Assembly: GCA_946699065.1 (NCBI GenBank)
Contig: CAMPDV010000142.1
Coordinates: 124,001 to 188,000, forward strand
Length of the DNA: 64,000 nt
Direction: 5' to 3'
Source: Loxodes magnus
Lineage: Eukaryota > Ciliophora > Karyorelictea > Loxodida > Loxodidae
In this document: in pieces, positions 17,027 to 33,100 of the stretch
How the letters are laid out: each line of letters opens with the position of its first letter
Position numbering within the stretch: position 1 is the first letter of the stretch
Notes under the pieces: model-generated
Told to the model about the DNA's origin: nothing
The model's input: only the letters and a program-made list of their open reading frames with translations
Database searches by the model: none
Position numbers and translations under genes: made by a program

Positions 17027-19977
17027 ATGAACTCTGAATCACTGGATATAGCCACAGCATATACCTAACCGTTGTGACCACTCATGGTCTTACAGGTACC
17101 TGTCTTGACGTCCCATAGTCTCACCGTCTAATCTCTACTTCCCGATACGATGAACTCTGAATCACTGGATATAGCCACAGCATATACAGAACTAGTGTGA
17201 CCACTCATGGTCTTACAGGTACCTGTCTTGACGTCCCATAGTCTCACCGTCTAATCTCTACTTCCCGATATGATGAAATCTGAATCACTGGATATAGCCA
17301 CAGCATATACCTAACCGTTGTGACCACTCATAGTCTTACAGGTACCTGTCTTGACGTCCCATAGTCTCACCGTCTAATCATAACTTCCCGATACGATGAA
17401 CTCTGAATCACTGGATATAGCCACAGCATATACATAACTAGTGTGACCACTCATGGTCTTACAGGTACCTGTCTTGACGTCCCATAGTCTCACCGTCTAA
17501 TCATAACCTCCCGATACGATGAACTCTGAATCACTGGATATAGCCACAGCATATACAGAACTAGTGTGACCACTCATGGTCTTACAGGTACCTGTCTTGA
17601 CGTCCCATAGTCTCACCGTCTAATCATAACTTCCCGATACGATGAACTCTGAATCACTGGATATAGCCACAGCATATACCTAACCGTTGTGACCACTCAT
17701 GGTCTTACAGGTACCTGTCTTGACGTCCCATAGTCTCACCGTCTAATCATAACTTCCCGATACGATGAACTCTGAATCACTGGATATAGCCACAGCATAT
17801 ACCTAACCGTTGTGACCACTCATGGTCTTACAGGTACCTGTCTTGACGTCCCATAGTCTCACCGTCTAATCATAACTTCCCGATACGATGAACTCTGAAT
17901 CACTGGATATAGCCACAGCATATACAGAACTAGTGTGACCACTCATGGTCTTACAGGTACCTGTCTTGACGTCCCATAGTCTCACCGTATTATCTCTACT
18001 TCCCGATACGATGAACTCTGAATCACTGGATATAGCCACAGCATATACCTAACCGTTGTGACCACTCATGGTCTTACAGGTACCTGTCTTGACGTCCCAT
18101 AGTCTCACCGTCTAATCATAACTTCCCGATACGATGAACTCTGAATCACTGGATATAGCCACAGCATATACCTAACCGTTGTGACCACTCATGGTCTTAC
18201 AGGTACCTGTCTTGACGTCCCATAGTCTCACCGTCTAATCATAACCTCCCGATACGATGAACTCTGAATCACTGGATATAGCCACAGCATATACATTACT
18301 AGTGTGACCACTCATAGTCTTACAGGTACCTGTCTTGACGTCCCATAGTCTCACCGTATTATCTCCACTTCCCGATACGATGAACTCTGAATCACTGGAT
18401 ATAGCCACAGCATATACATTACTAGTGTGACCACTCATGGTCTTACAGGTACCTGTCTTGACGTCCCATAGTCTCACCGTCTAATCTCAACTTCCCGATA
18501 TGATGAAATCTGAATCACTGGATATAGCCACAGCATATACCTAACCGTTGTGACCACTCATAGTCTTACAGGTACCTGTCTTGACGTCCCATAGTCTCAC
18601 CGTATTATCTCCACTTCCCGATACGATGAACTCTGAATCACTGGATATAGCCACAGCATATACATTACTAGTGTGACCACTCATGGTCTTACAGGTACCT
18701 GTCTTGACGTCCCATAGTCTCTCCGTATAATCTCTACTTCCCGATATGATGAAATCTGAATCACTGGATATAGCCACAGCATATACCTAACCGTTGTGAC
18801 CACTCATGGTCTTACAGGTACCTGTCCTGACGTCCCATAGTCTCACCGTATTATCTCCACTTCCCGATACGATGAACTCTGAATCACTGGATATAGCCAC
18901 AGCACATACACAACTAGTGTGACCACTCATGGTCTTACAGGTACCTGTCCTGACGTCCCATAGTCTCACCGTCTAATCATAACTTCCCGATACGATGAAC
19001 TCTGAATCACTGGATATAGCTACAGCAGATACATAACTAGTGTGACCACTCATGGTCTTACAGGTACCTGTCTTGACGTCCCATAGTCTCACCGTATGAT
19101 CTCTACTTCCCGATACGATGAACTCTGAATCACTGGATATAGCCACAGCATATACAGAACTAGTGTGACCACTCATGGTCTTACAGGTACCTGTCTTGAC
19201 GTCCCATAGTCTCACCGTCTAATCATAACCTCCCGATACGATGAACTCTGAATCACTGGATATAGCCACAGCATATACAGAACTAGTGTGACCACTCATA
19301 GTCTTACAGGTACCTGTCTTGACGTCCCATAGTCTCACCGTCTAATCTCTACTTCCCGATACGATGAACTCTGAATCACTGGATATAGCCACAGCATATA
19401 CCTAACCGTTGTGACCACTCATGGTCTTACAGGTACCTGTCTTGACGTCCCATAGTCTCACCGTCTAATCATAACTTCCCGATACGATGAACTCTGAATC
19501 ACTGGATATAGCCACAGCATATACCTAACCGTTGTGACCACTCATAGTCTTACAGGTACCTGTCTGAACGTCCAATAGTCTCACCGTCATATCATGACTT
19601 CCCGATACGATGAACTCTGAATCACTGGATATAGCTACAGCATATACCTAACCGTTGTGACCACTCATGGTCTTACAGGTACCTGTCTTGACGTCCCATA
19701 GTCTCACCGTCTAATCTTAACTTCCCGATACGATGAACTCTGAATCACTGGATATAGCCACAGCATATACCTAACCGTTGTGACCACTCATGGTCTTACA
19801 GGTACCTGTTTAGACGTCCCATAGTCTCACCGTATAATCTCAACTTCCCGATACGATGAACTCTGAATCACTGGATATAGCCACAGATGATACATAACTA
19901 GTGTGACCACTCATAGTCTTACAGGTACCTGTCTTGACGTCCCATAGTCTCACCGTCTAATCATAACTTCCCGATGC
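17027..19977 (-). CDS. WD40 array segment, 24 repeats
   Basis: Twenty-four units lie between deletions at 17,026/17,027 and 19,977/19,978. The segment includes one unit with the repeat Trp replaced by Leu (19,573-19,575), a TAA at residue 30 (19,717-19,719, SGS-TAA-D, consistent with SGSQD) and a TAA at residue 40 near 19,810. TERLWD units (Val34 to Glu, from ctccg) occur near 18,722. Confidence 0.38.
18200..19020. repeat. 6-7-unit block, copy 1 (partner 22,258-23,075)
   Basis: The offset is 4,058 bp (33 units minus the deletion at 19,977). Both copies share the rare TERLWD unit (ctctccg) and the SCVCAV unit. Differences include attactag against catttac near 18,420/22,478 and tgtcctg against tgtcttg near 18,827/22,885. 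Confidence 0.75.
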
Positions 19978-22900
19978 ATGAACTCTGAATCACTGGATAT
20001 AGCCACAGCATATACCTAACCGTTGTGACCACTCATGGTCTTACAGGTACCTGTCTTGACGTCCCATAGTCTCACCGTCTAATCTCTACTTCCCGATACG
20101 ATGAACTCTGAATCACTGGATATAGCCACAGCACATACATAATGTGTGTGACCACTCATGGTCTTACAGGTACCTGTCTTGACGTCCCATAGTCTCACCG
20201 TCTAATCATAACCTCCCGATACGATGAACTCTGAATGTCTGGATATAGCCACAGCATATACCTAACCGTTGTGACCACTCATGGTCTTACAGGTACCTGT
20301 CTTGACGTCCCATAGTCTCACCGTCTAATCTCTACTTCCCGATACGATGAACTCTGAATCACTGGATATAGCTACAGCAGATACATAACTAGTGTGACCA
20401 CTCATGGTCTTACAGGTACCTGTCTTGACGTCCCATAGTCTCACCGTATGATCTCTACTTCCCGATACGATGAACTCTGAATCACTGGATATAGCCACAG
20501 CATATACAGAACTAGTGTGACCACTCATGGTCTTACAGGTACCTGTCTTGACGTCCCATAGTCTCACCGTCTAATCATAACTTCCCGATACGATGAACTC
20601 TGAATCACTGGATATAGCCACAGCATATACCTAACCGTTGTGACCACTCATGGTCTTACAGGTACCTGTCTTGACGTCCCATAGTCTCACCGTCTAATCA
20701 TAACTTCCCGATACGATGAACTCTGAATCACTGGATATAGCCACAGCATATACCTAACCGTTGTGACCACTCATGGTCTTACAGGTACCTGTCTTGACGT
20801 CCCATAGTCTCACCGTCTAATCATAACTTCCCGATACGATGAACTCTGAATCACTGGATATAGCTACAGCAGATACATAACTAGTGTGACCACTCATGGT
20901 CTTACAGGTACCTGTCTTGACGTCCCATAGTCTCACCGTCTAATCATAACTTCCCGATACGATGAACTCTGAATCACTTGATATAGCTACAGCAGATACA
21001 TAACTAGTGTGACCACTCATGGTCTTACAGGTACCTGTCTTGACGTCCCATAGTCTCACCGTCTAATCATAACTTCCCGATACGATGAACTCTGAATCAC
21101 TGGATATAGCCACAGCATATACCTAACCGTTGTGACCACTCATGGTCTTACAGGTACCTGTCTTGACGTCCCATAGTCTCACCGTCTAATCTCCACTTCC
21201 CGATACGATGAACTCTGAATCACTGGATATAGCCACAGATAATACAGAACTAGTGTGACCACTCATGGTCTTACAGGTACCTGTCTTGACGTCCCATAGT
21301 CTCACCGTCTAATCATAACTTCCCGATACGATGAACTCTGAATCACTGGATATAGCCACAGCATATACCTAACCGTTGTGACCACTCATGGTCTTACAGG
21401 TACCTGTCTTGACGTCCCATAGTCTCACCGTCTAATCTCTACTTCCCGATACGATGAACTCTGAATCACTGGATATAGCCACAGCATATACCTAACCGTT
21501 GTGACCACTCATGGTCTTACAGGTACCTGTCTTGACGTCCCATAGTCTCACCGTCTAATCTCTACTTCCCGATACGATGAACTCTGAATCACTGGATATA
21601 GCCACAGCATATACCTAACCGTTGTGACCACTCATGGTCTTACAGGTACCTGTCTTGACGTACCATAGTCTCACCGTCTAATCATAACTTCCCGATACGA
21701 TGAAATCTGAATCACTGGATATAGCCACAGCATATACCTAACCGTTGTGACCACTCATAGTCTTACAGGTACCTGTCTTGACGTCCCATAGTCTCACCGT
21801 CTAATCATAACTTCCCGATACGATGAACTCTGAATCACTGGATATAGCCACAGCATATACATAACTAGTGTGACCACTCATGGTCTTACAGGTACCTGTC
21901 TTGACGTCCCATAGTCTCACCGTCTTATCTCAACTTCCCGATACGATGAACTCTGAATCACTGGATATAGCCACAGCATTTACATAACTAGTGTGACCAC
22001 TCATAGTCTTACAGGTACCTGTTTTGACGTCCCATAGTCTCACCGTATTATCTCAACTTCCCGATACGATGAACTCTGAATCACTGGATATAGCCACAGC
22101 ATATACCTAACCGTTGTGACCACTCATGGTCTTACAGGTACCTGTCTTGACGTCCCATAGTCTCACCGTCATATCATGACTTCCCGATACGATGAACTCT
22201 GAATCACTGGATATAGCCACAGCATATACAGAACTAGTGTGACCACTCATGGTCTTACAGGTACCTGTCTTGACGTCCCATAGTCTCACCGTCTAATCAT
22301 AACCTCCCGATACGATGAACTCTGAATCACTGGATATAGCCACAGCATATACATTACTAGTGTGACCACTCATAGTCTTACAGGTACCTGTCTTGACGTC
22401 CCATAGTCTCACCGTATTATCTCCACTTCCCGATACGATGAACTCTGAATCACTGGATATAGCCACAGCATTTACATAACTAGTGTGACCACTCATGGTC
22501 TTACAGGTACCTGTCTTGACGTCCCATAGTCTCACCGTCTAATCTCTACTTCCCGATATGATGAAATCTGAATCACTGGATATAGCCACAGCATATACCT
22601 AACCGTTGTGACCACTCATAGTCTTACAGGTACCTGTCTTGACGTCCCATAGTCTCACCGTATTATCTCCACTTCCCGATACGATGAACTCTGAATCACT
22701 GGATATAGCCACAGCATATACATTACTAGTGTGACCACTCATGGTCTTACAGGTACCTGTCTTGACGTCCCATAGTCTCTCCGTATAATCTCTACTTCCC
22801 GATATGATGAAATCTGAATCACTGGATATAGCCACAGCATATACCTAACCGTTGTGACCACTCATGGTCTTACAGGTACCTGTCTTGACGTCCCATAGTC

Positions 22901-24158
22901 TCACCGTCTTATCTCCACTTCCCGATACGATGAACTCTGAATCACTGGATATAGCCACAGCACATACACAACTAGTGTGACCACTCATGGTCTTACAGGT
23001 ACCTGTCCTGACGTCCCATAGTCTCACCGTCTAATCATAACTTCCCGATACGATGAACTCTGAATCACTGGATATAGCCACAGCATATACAGAACTAGTG
23101 TGACCACTCATGGTCTTACAGGTACCTGTCTTGACGTCCCATAGTCTCACCGTCTAATCATAACTTCCCGATACGATGAACTCTGAATCACTGGATATAG
23201 CCACAGCATATACCTAACCGTTGTGACCACTCATAGTCTTACAGGTACCTGTCTTGACGTCCCATAGTCTCACCGTCTAATCTCTACTTCCCGATACGAT
23301 GAACTCTGAATCACTGGATATAGCCACAGCATATACCTAACCGTTGTGACCACTCATAGTCTTACAGGTACCTGTCTTGACGTCCCATAGTCTCACCGTC
23401 TAATCATAACTTCCCGATACGATGAACTCTGAATCACTGGATATAGCCACAGCATATACCTAACCGTTGTGACCACTCATGGTCTTACAGGTACCTGTCT
23501 TGACGTCCCATAGTCTCACCGTCTAATCATAACTTCCCGATACGATGAACTCTGAATCACTGGATATAGCCACAGCATTTACATAACTAGTGTGACCACT
23601 CATGGTCTTACAGGTACCTGTTTAGACGTCCCATAGTCTCACCGTATTATCTCCACTTCCCGATACGATGAACTCTGAATCACTGGATATAGCCACAGCA
23701 TTTACATAACTAGTGTGACCACTCATGGTCTTACAGGTACCTGTCTTGACGTCCCATAGTCTCACCGTCTAATCTCTACTTCCCGATACGATGAACTCTG
23801 AATCACTGGATATAGCCACAGCATATACCTAACCGTTGTGACCACTCATGGTCTTACAGGTACCTGTCTTGACGTCCCATAGTCTCACCGTCTAATCATA
23901 ACTTCCCGATACGATGAAATCTGAATCACTGGATATAGCCACAGCATATACCTAACCGTTGTGACCACTCATAGTCTTACAGGTACCTGTCTTGACGTCC
24001 CATAGTCTCACCGTCTAATCATAACTTCCCGATACGATGAACTCTGAATCACTGGATATAGCCACAGCATATACATAACCGTAGCGACCACTCATGGTCT
24101 TACAGGTACCTGTCTTGACGTCCCATAGTCTCACCGTCTAATCATCACTTCCCGATGC
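19978..24158 (-). CDS. WD40 array segment, 34 repeats
   Basis: Thirty-four units lie between gatgc-type deletions at 19,977/19,978 and 24,158/24,159. After three successive one-base losses this segment is back in the same frame as 37,774-64,000, so an unspliced ribosome coming from the right would regain WD40 text here. It carries the first SYVNAV units (catttac, from about 21,977), the lone RLWYV variant (Asp38 to Tyr, 21,661-21,663) and a Ser20-Asp21 to Arg-His change near 20,236. Units 22,258-23,075 are a copy of 18,200-19,020. Confidence 0.4.
22258..23075. repeat. 6-7-unit block, copy 2 (partner 18,200-19,020)
   Basis: This copy is recognised by the shared TERLWD unit near 22,780 followed by the SCVCAV unit near 22,962. 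Confidence 0.75.
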
Positions 24159-27100
24159 ATGAACTCTGAATCACTGGATATAGCCACAGCATATACCTAA
24201 CCGTTGTGACCACTCATAGTCTTACAGGTACCTGTCTTGACGTCCCATAGTCTCACCGTCTAATCATAACTTCCCGATACGATGAACTCTGAATCACTGG
24301 ATATAGCCACAGCATATACAGAACTAGTGTGACCACTCATGGTCTTACAGGTACCTGTCTTGACGTCCCATAGTCTCACCGTCTAATCATAACCTCCCGA
24401 TACGATGAACTCTGAATCACTGGATATAGCCACAGCATATACCTAACCGTAGCGACCACTCATGGTCTTACAGGTACCTGTCTTGACGTCCCATAGTCTC
24501 ACCGTCTAATCATAACTTCCCGATACGATGAACTCTGAATCACTGGATATAGCCACAGCATATACCTAACCGTTGTGACCACTCATGGTCTTACAGGTAC
24601 CTGTCTTGACGTCCCATAGTCTCACCGTCTAATCATAACTTCCCGATACGATGAACTCTGAATCACTGGATATAGCCACAGCATATACCTAACCGTTGTG
24701 ACCACTCATGGTCTTACAGGTACCTGTCTTGACGTCCCATAGTCTCACCGTCTTATCTCAACTTCCCGATACGATGAACTCTGAATCACTGGATATAGCC
24801 ACAGCATATACATTACTAGTGTGACCACTCATGGTCTTACAGGTACCTGTCTTGACGTCCCATAGTCTCACCGTCTAATCATAACTTCCCGATACGATGA
24901 ACTCTGAATCACTGGATATAGCCACAGCATATACCTAACCGTTGTGACCACTCATGGTCTTACAGGTACCTGTCTTGACGTCCCATAGTCTCACCGTCTA
25001 ATCATAACTTCCCGATACGATGAACTCTGAATCACTGGATATAGCCACAGCATATACCTAACCGTTGTGACCACTCATAGTCTTACAGGTACCTGTCTTG
25101 ACGTCCCATAGTCTCACCGTATTATCTCCACTTCCCGATACGATGAACTCTGAATCACTGGATATAGCCACAGCATATACCTAACCGTAGCGACCACTCA
25201 TGGTCTTACAGGTACCTGTCTTGACGTCCCATAGTCTCACCGTATGATCTCTACTTCCCGATACGATGAACTCTGAATCACTGGATATAGCCACAGCATA
25301 TACCTAACCGTAGCGACCACTCATGGTCTTACAGGTACCTGTCTTGACGTCCCATAGTCTCACCGTCTAATCATAACTTCCCGATACGATGAACTCTGAA
25401 TCACTGGATATAGCCACAGCATATACCTAACCGTTGTGACCACTCATGGTCTTACAGGTACCTGTCTTGACGTCCCATAGTCTCACCGTCTAATCATGAC
25501 TTCCCGATACGATGAACTCTGAATCACTGGATATAGCCACAGCATATACCTAACCGTTGTGACCACTCATGGTCTTACAGGTACCTGTCTTGACGTCCCA
25601 TAGTCTCACCGTCTAATCTCTACTTCCCGATATGATGAAATCTGAATCACTGGATATAGCCACAGCATATACCTAACCGTTGTGACCACTCATAGTCTTA
25701 CAGGTACCTGTCTTGACGTCCCATAGTCTCACCGTATTATCTCCACTTCCCGATACGATGAACTCTGAATCACTGGATATAGCCACAGCTAATACATAAC
25801 TAGTGTGACCACTCATAGTCTTACAGGTACCTGTTTAGACGTCCCATAGTCTCACCGTATAATCTCAACTTCCCGATACGATGAACTCTGAATCACTGGA
25901 TATAGCCACAGATGATACATAACTAGTGTGACCACTCATAGTCTTACAGGTACCTGTCTTGACGTCCCATAGTCTCACCGTATTATCTCCACTTCCCGAT
26001 ACGATGAACTCTGAATCACTGGATATAGCCACAGCATTTACATAACTAGTGTGACCACTCATGGTCTTACAGGTACCTGTCTTGACGTCCCATAGTCTCA
26101 CCGTCTAATCATAACTTCCCGATACGATGAACTCTGAATCACTGGATATAGCCACAGCATATACCTAACCGTTGTGACCACTCATAGTCTTACAGGTACC
26201 TGTCTTGACGTCCCATAGTCTCACCGTATTATCTCCACTTCCCGATACGATGAACTCTGAATCACTGGATATAGCCACAGCATATACATTACTAGTGTGA
26301 CCACTCATGGTCTTACAGGTACCTGTCTTGACGTCCCATAGTCTCACCGTCTAATCATAACTTCCCGATACGATGAACTCTGAATCACTGGATATAGCCA
26401 CAGCATATACATAACTAGTGTGACCACTCATGGTCTTACAGGTACCTGTCTTGACGTCCCATAGTCTCACCGTATTATCTCCACTTCCCGATACGATGAA
26501 CTCTGAATCACTGGATATAGCCACAGCATTTACATAACTAGTGTGACCACTCATGGTCTTACAGGTACCTGTCTTGACGTCCCATAGTCTCACCGTCTAA
26601 TCTCTACTTCCCGATACGATGAACTCTGAATCACTGGATATAGCCACAGCATATACCTAACCGTTGTGACCACTCATGGTCTTACAGGTACCTGTCTTGA
26701 CGTCCCATAGTCTCACCGTCTAATCATAACTTCCCGATACGATGAAATCTGAATCACTGGATATAGCCACAGCATATACCTAACCGTTGTGACCACTCAT
26801 AGTCTTACAGGTACCTGTCTTGACGTCCCATAGTCTCACCGTCTAATCATAACTTCCCGATACGATGAACTCTGAATCACTGGATATAGCCACAGCATAT
26901 ACAGAACTAGTGTGACCACTCATGGTCTTACAGGTACCTGTCTTGACGTCCCATAGTCTCACCGTCTAATCATAACCTCCCGATACGATGAACTCTGAAT
27001 CACTGGATATAGCCACAGCATATACCTAACCGTTGTGACCACTCATGGTCTTACAGGTACCTGTCTTGACGTCCCATAGTCTCACCGTCTAATCATAACC

Positions 27101-30100
27101 TCCCGATACGATGAACTCTGAATCACTGGATATAGCCACAGATCTTACAGAATCTGTGTGACCACTCATGGTCTTACAGGTACCTGTCTTGACGTCCCAT
27201 AGTCTCACCGTATGATCTCTACTTCCCGATACGATGAACTCTGAATCACTGGATATAGCCACAGCATATACTCAACTAGTGTGACCACTCATGGTCTTAC
27301 AGGTACCTGTCTTGACGTCCCATAGTCTCACCGTCTAATCATAACTTCCCGATACGATGAACTCTGAATCACTGGATATAGCCACAGCATATACCTAACC
27401 GTTGTGACCACTCATGGTCTTACAGGTACCTGTCTTGACGTCCCATAGTCTCACCGTCTAATCATAACTTCCCGATACGATGAACTCTGAATCACTGGAT
27501 ATAGCCACAGCATATACCTAACCGTTGTGACCACTCATGGTCTTACAGGTACCTGTCTTGACGTCCCATAGTCTCACCGTCTTATCTCAACTTCCCGATA
27601 CGATGAACTCTGAATCACTGGATATAGCCACAGCATATACATTACTAGTGTGACCACTCATGGTCTTACAGGTACCTGTCTTGACGTCCCATAGTCTCAC
27701 CGTCTAATCATAACTTCCCGATACGATGAACTCTGAATCACTGGATATAGCCACAGCATATACATTACTAGTGTGACCACTCATGGTCTTACAGGTACCT
27801 GTCTTGACGTCCCATAGTCTCACCGTCTAATCATAACTTCCCGATACGATGAAATCTGAATCACTGGATATAGCCACAGCATATACCTAACCGTTGTGAC
27901 CACTCATAGTCTTACAGGTACCTGTCTTGACGTCCCATAGTCTCACCGTCTAATCATAACTTCCCGATACGATGAACTCTGAATCACTGGATATAGCCAC
28001 AGCATATACAGAACTAGTGTGACCACTCATGGTCTTACAGGTACCTGTCTTGACGTCCCATAGTCTCACCGTCTAATCATAACCTCCCGATACGATGAAC
28101 TCTGAATCACTGGATATAGCCACAGCATATACCTAACCGTTGTGACCACTCATGGTCTTACAGGTACCTGTCTTGACGTCCCATAGTCTCACCGTCTAAT
28201 CATAACCTCCCGATACGATGAACTCTGAATCACTGGATATAGCCACAGCATATACATAATTAGTGTGACCACTCATGGTCTTACAGGTACCTGTCTTGAC
28301 GTCCCATAGTCTCACCGTATGATCTCTACTTCCCGATACGATGAACTCTGAATCACTGGATATAGCCACAGCATATACTCAACTAGTGTGACCACTCATG
28401 GTCTTACAGGTACCTGTCTTGACGTCCCATAGTCTCACCGTCTAATCATAACTTCCCGATACGATGAACTCTGAATCACTGGATATAGCCACAGCATATA
28501 CCTAACCGTTGTGACCACTCATGGTCTTACAGGTACCTGTCTTGACGTCCCATAGTCTCACCGTCTAATCATAACTTCCCGATACGATGAACTCTGAATC
28601 ACTGGATATAGCCACAGCATATACCTAACCGTTGTGACCACTCATGGTCTTACAGGTACCTGTCTTGACGTCCCATAGTCTCACCGTCTTATCTCAACTT
28701 CCCGATACGATGAACTCTGAATCACTGGATATAGCCACAGCATATACATTACTAGTGTGACCACTCATGGTCTTACAGGTACCTGTCTTGACGTCCCATA
28801 GTCTCACCGTCTAATCATAACTTCCCGATACGATGAACTCTGAATCACTGGATATAGCCACAGCATATACCTAACCGTTGTGACCACTCATGGTCTTACA
28901 GGTACCTGTCTTGACGTCCCATAGTCTCACCGTCTAATCATAACTTCCCGATACGATGAACTCTGAATCACTGGATATAGCCACAGCATATACCTAACCG
29001 TTGTGACCACTCATGGTCTTACAGGTACCTGTCTTGACGTCCCATAGTCTCACCGTCTTATCTCAACTTCCCGATACGATGAACTCTGAATCACTGGATA
29101 TAGCCACAGCATATACATTACTAGTGTGACCACTCATGGTCTTACAGGTACCTGTCTTGACGTCCCATAGTCTCACCGTCTAATCATAACTTCCCGATAC
29201 GATGAACTCTGAATCACTGGATATAGCCACAGCATATACCTAACCGTTGTGACCACTCATAGTCTTACAGGTACCTGTCTTGACGTCCCATAGTCTCACC
29301 GTATTATCTCCACTTCCCGATACGATGAACTCTGAATCACTGGATATAGCCACAGCATATACCTAACCGTAGCGACCACTCATGGTCTTACAGGTACCTG
29401 TCTTGACGTCCCATAGTCTCACCGTATGATCTCTACTTCCCGATACGATGAACTCTGAATCACTGGATATAGCCACAGCATATACCTAACCGTAGCGACC
29501 ACTCATGGTCTTACAGGTACCTGTCTTGACGTCCCATAGTCTCACCGTCTAATCATAACTTCCCGATACGATGAACTCTGAATCACTGGATATAGCCACA
29601 GCATATACCTAACCGTTGTGACCACTCATGGTCTTACAGGTACCTGTCTTGACGTCCCATAGTCTCACCGTCTAATCATGACTTCCCGATACGATGAACT
29701 CTGAATCACTGGATATAGCCACAGCATATACCTAACCGTTGTGACCACTCATGGTCTTACAGGTACCTGTCTTGACGTCCCATAGTCTCACCGTCTAATC
29801 TCTACTTCCCGATATGATGAAATCTGAATCACTGGATATAGCCACAGCATATACCTAACCGTTGTGACCACTCATAGTCTTACAGGTACCTGTCTTGACG
29901 TCCCATAGTCTCACCGTATTATCTCCACTTCCCGATACGATGAACTCTGAATCACTGGATATAGCCACAGCTAATACATAACTAGTGTGACCACTCATAG
30001 TCTTACAGGTACCTGTTTAGACGTCCCATAGTCTCACCGTATAATCTCAACTTCCCGATACGATGAACTCTGAATCACTGGATATAGCCACAGATGATAC

Positions 30101-33100
30101 ATAACTAGTGTGACCACTCATAGTCTTACAGGTACCTGTCTTGACGTCCCATAGTCTCACCGTATTATCTCCACTTCCCGATACGATGAACTCTGAATCA
30201 CTGGATATAGCCACAGCATTTACATAACTAGTGTGACCACTCATGGTCTTACAGGTACCTGTCTTGACGTCCCATAGTCTCACCGTCTAATCATAACTTC
30301 CCGATACGATGAACTCTGAATCACTGGATATAGCCACAGCATATACCTAACCGTTGTGACCACTCATAGTCTTACAGGTACCTGTCTTGACGTCCCATAG
30401 TCTCACCGTATTATCTCCACTTCCCGATACGATGAACTCTGAATCACTGGATATAGCCACAGCATATACATTACTAGTGTGACCACTCATGGTCTTACAG
30501 GTACCTGTCTTGACGTCCCATAGTCTCACCGTCTAATCATAACTTCCCGATACGATGAACTCTGAATCACTGGATATAGCCACAGCATATACATAACTAG
30601 TGTGACCACTCATGGTCTTACAGGTACCTGTCTTGACGTCCCATAGTCTCACCGTATTATCTCCACTTCCCGATACGATGAACTCTGAATCACTGGATAT
30701 AGCCACAGCATTTACATAACTAGTGTGACCACTCATGGTCTTACAGGTACCTGTCTTGACGTCCCATAGTCTCACCGTCTAATCTCTACTTCCCGATACG
30801 ATGAACTCTGAATCACTGGATATAGCCACAGCATATACCTAACCGTTGTGACCACTCATGGTCTTACAGGTACCTGTCTTGACGTCCCATAGTCTCACCG
30901 TCTAATCATAACTTCCCGATACGATGAAATCTGAATCACTGGATATAGCCACAGCATATACCTAACCGTTGTGACCACTCATAGTCTTACAGGTACCTGT
31001 CTTGACGTCCCATAGTCTCACCGTCTAATCATAACTTCCCGATACGATGAACTCTGAATCACTGGATATAGCCACAGCATATACAGAACTAGTGTGACCA
31101 CTCATGGTCTTACAGGTACCTGTCTTGACGTCCCATAGTCTCACCGTCTAATCATAACCTCCCGATACGATGAACTCTGAATCACTGGATATAGCCACAG
31201 CATATACCTAACCGTTGTGACCACTCATGGTCTTACAGGTACCTGTCTTGACGTCCCATAGTCTCACCGTCTAATCATAACCTCCCGATACGATGAACTC
31301 TGAATCACTGGATATAGCCACAGATCTTACAGAATCTGTGTGACCACTCATGGTCTTACAGGTACCTGTCTTGACGTCCCATAGTCTCACCGTATGATCT
31401 CTACTTCCCGATACGATGAACTCTGAATCACTGGATATAGCCACAGCATATACTCAACTAGTGTGACCACTCATGGTCTTACAGGTACCTGTCTTGACGT
31501 CCCATAGTCTCACCGTCTAATCATAACTTCCCGATACGATGAACTCTGAATCACTGGATATAGCCACAGCATATACCTAACCGTTGTGACCACTCATGGT
31601 CTTACAGGTACCTGTCTTGACGTCCCATAGTCTCACCGTCTAATCATAACTTCCCGATACGATGAACTCTGAATCACTGGATATAGCCACAGCATATACC
31701 TAACCGTTGTGACCACTCATGGTCTTACAGGTACCTGTCTTGACGTCCCATAGTCTCACCGTCTTATCTCAACTTCCCGATACGATGAACTCTGAATCAC
31801 TGGATATAGCCACAGCATATACATTACTAGTGTGACCACTCATGGTCTTACAGGTACCTGTCTTGACGTCCCATAGTCTCACCGTCTAATCATAACTTCC
31901 CGATACGATGAACTCTGAATCACTGGATATAGCCACAGCATATACATTACTAGTGTGACCACTCATGGTCTTACAGGTACCTGTCTTGACGTCCCATAGT
32001 CTCACCGTCTAATCATAACTTCCCGATACGATGAAATCTGAATCACTGGATATAGCCACAGCATATACCTAACCGTTGTGACCACTCATAGTCTTACAGG
32101 TACCTGTCTTGACGTCCCATAGTCTCACCGTCTAATCATAACTTCCCGATACGATGAACTCTGAATCACTGGATATAGCCACAGCATATACAGAACTAGT
32201 GTGACCACTCATGGTCTTACAGGTACCTGTCTTGACGTCCCATAGTCTCACCGTCTAATCATAACCTCCCGATACGATGAACTCTGAATCACTGGATATA
32301 GCCACAGCATATACCTAACCGTTGTGACCACTCATGGTCTTACAGGTACCTGTCTTGACGTCCCATAGTCTCACCGTCTAATCATAACCTCCCGATACGA
32401 TGAACTCTGAATCACTGGATATAGCCACAGCATATACATAATTAGTGTGACCACTCATGGTCTTACAGGTACCTGTCTTGACGTCCCATAGTCTCACCGT
32501 ATGATCTCTACTTCCCGATACGATGAACTCTGAATCACTGGATATAGCCACAGCATATACTCAACTAGTGTGACCACTCATGGTCTTACAGGTACCTGTC
32601 TTGACGTCCCATAGTCTCACCGTCTAATCATAACTTCCCGATACGATGAACTCTGAATCACTGGATATAGCCACAGCATATACCTAACCGTTGTGACCAC
32701 TCATGGTCTTACAGGTACCTGTCTTGACGTCCCATAGTCTCACCGTCTAATCATAACTTCCCGATACGATGAACTCTGAATCACTGGATATAGCCACAGC
32801 ATATACCTAACCGTTGTGACCACTCATGGTCTTACAGGTACCTGTCTTGACGTCCCATAGTCTCACCGTCTTATCTCAACTTCCCGATACGATGAACTCT
32901 GAATCACTGGATATAGCCACAGCATATACATTACTAGTGTGACCACTCATGGTCTTACAGGTACCTGTCTTGACGTCCCATAGTCTCACCGTCTAATCAT
33001 AACTTCCCGATACGATGAACTCTGAATCACTGGATATAGCCACAGCATATACCTAACCGTTGTGACCACTCATGGTCTTACAGGTACCTGTCTTGACGTC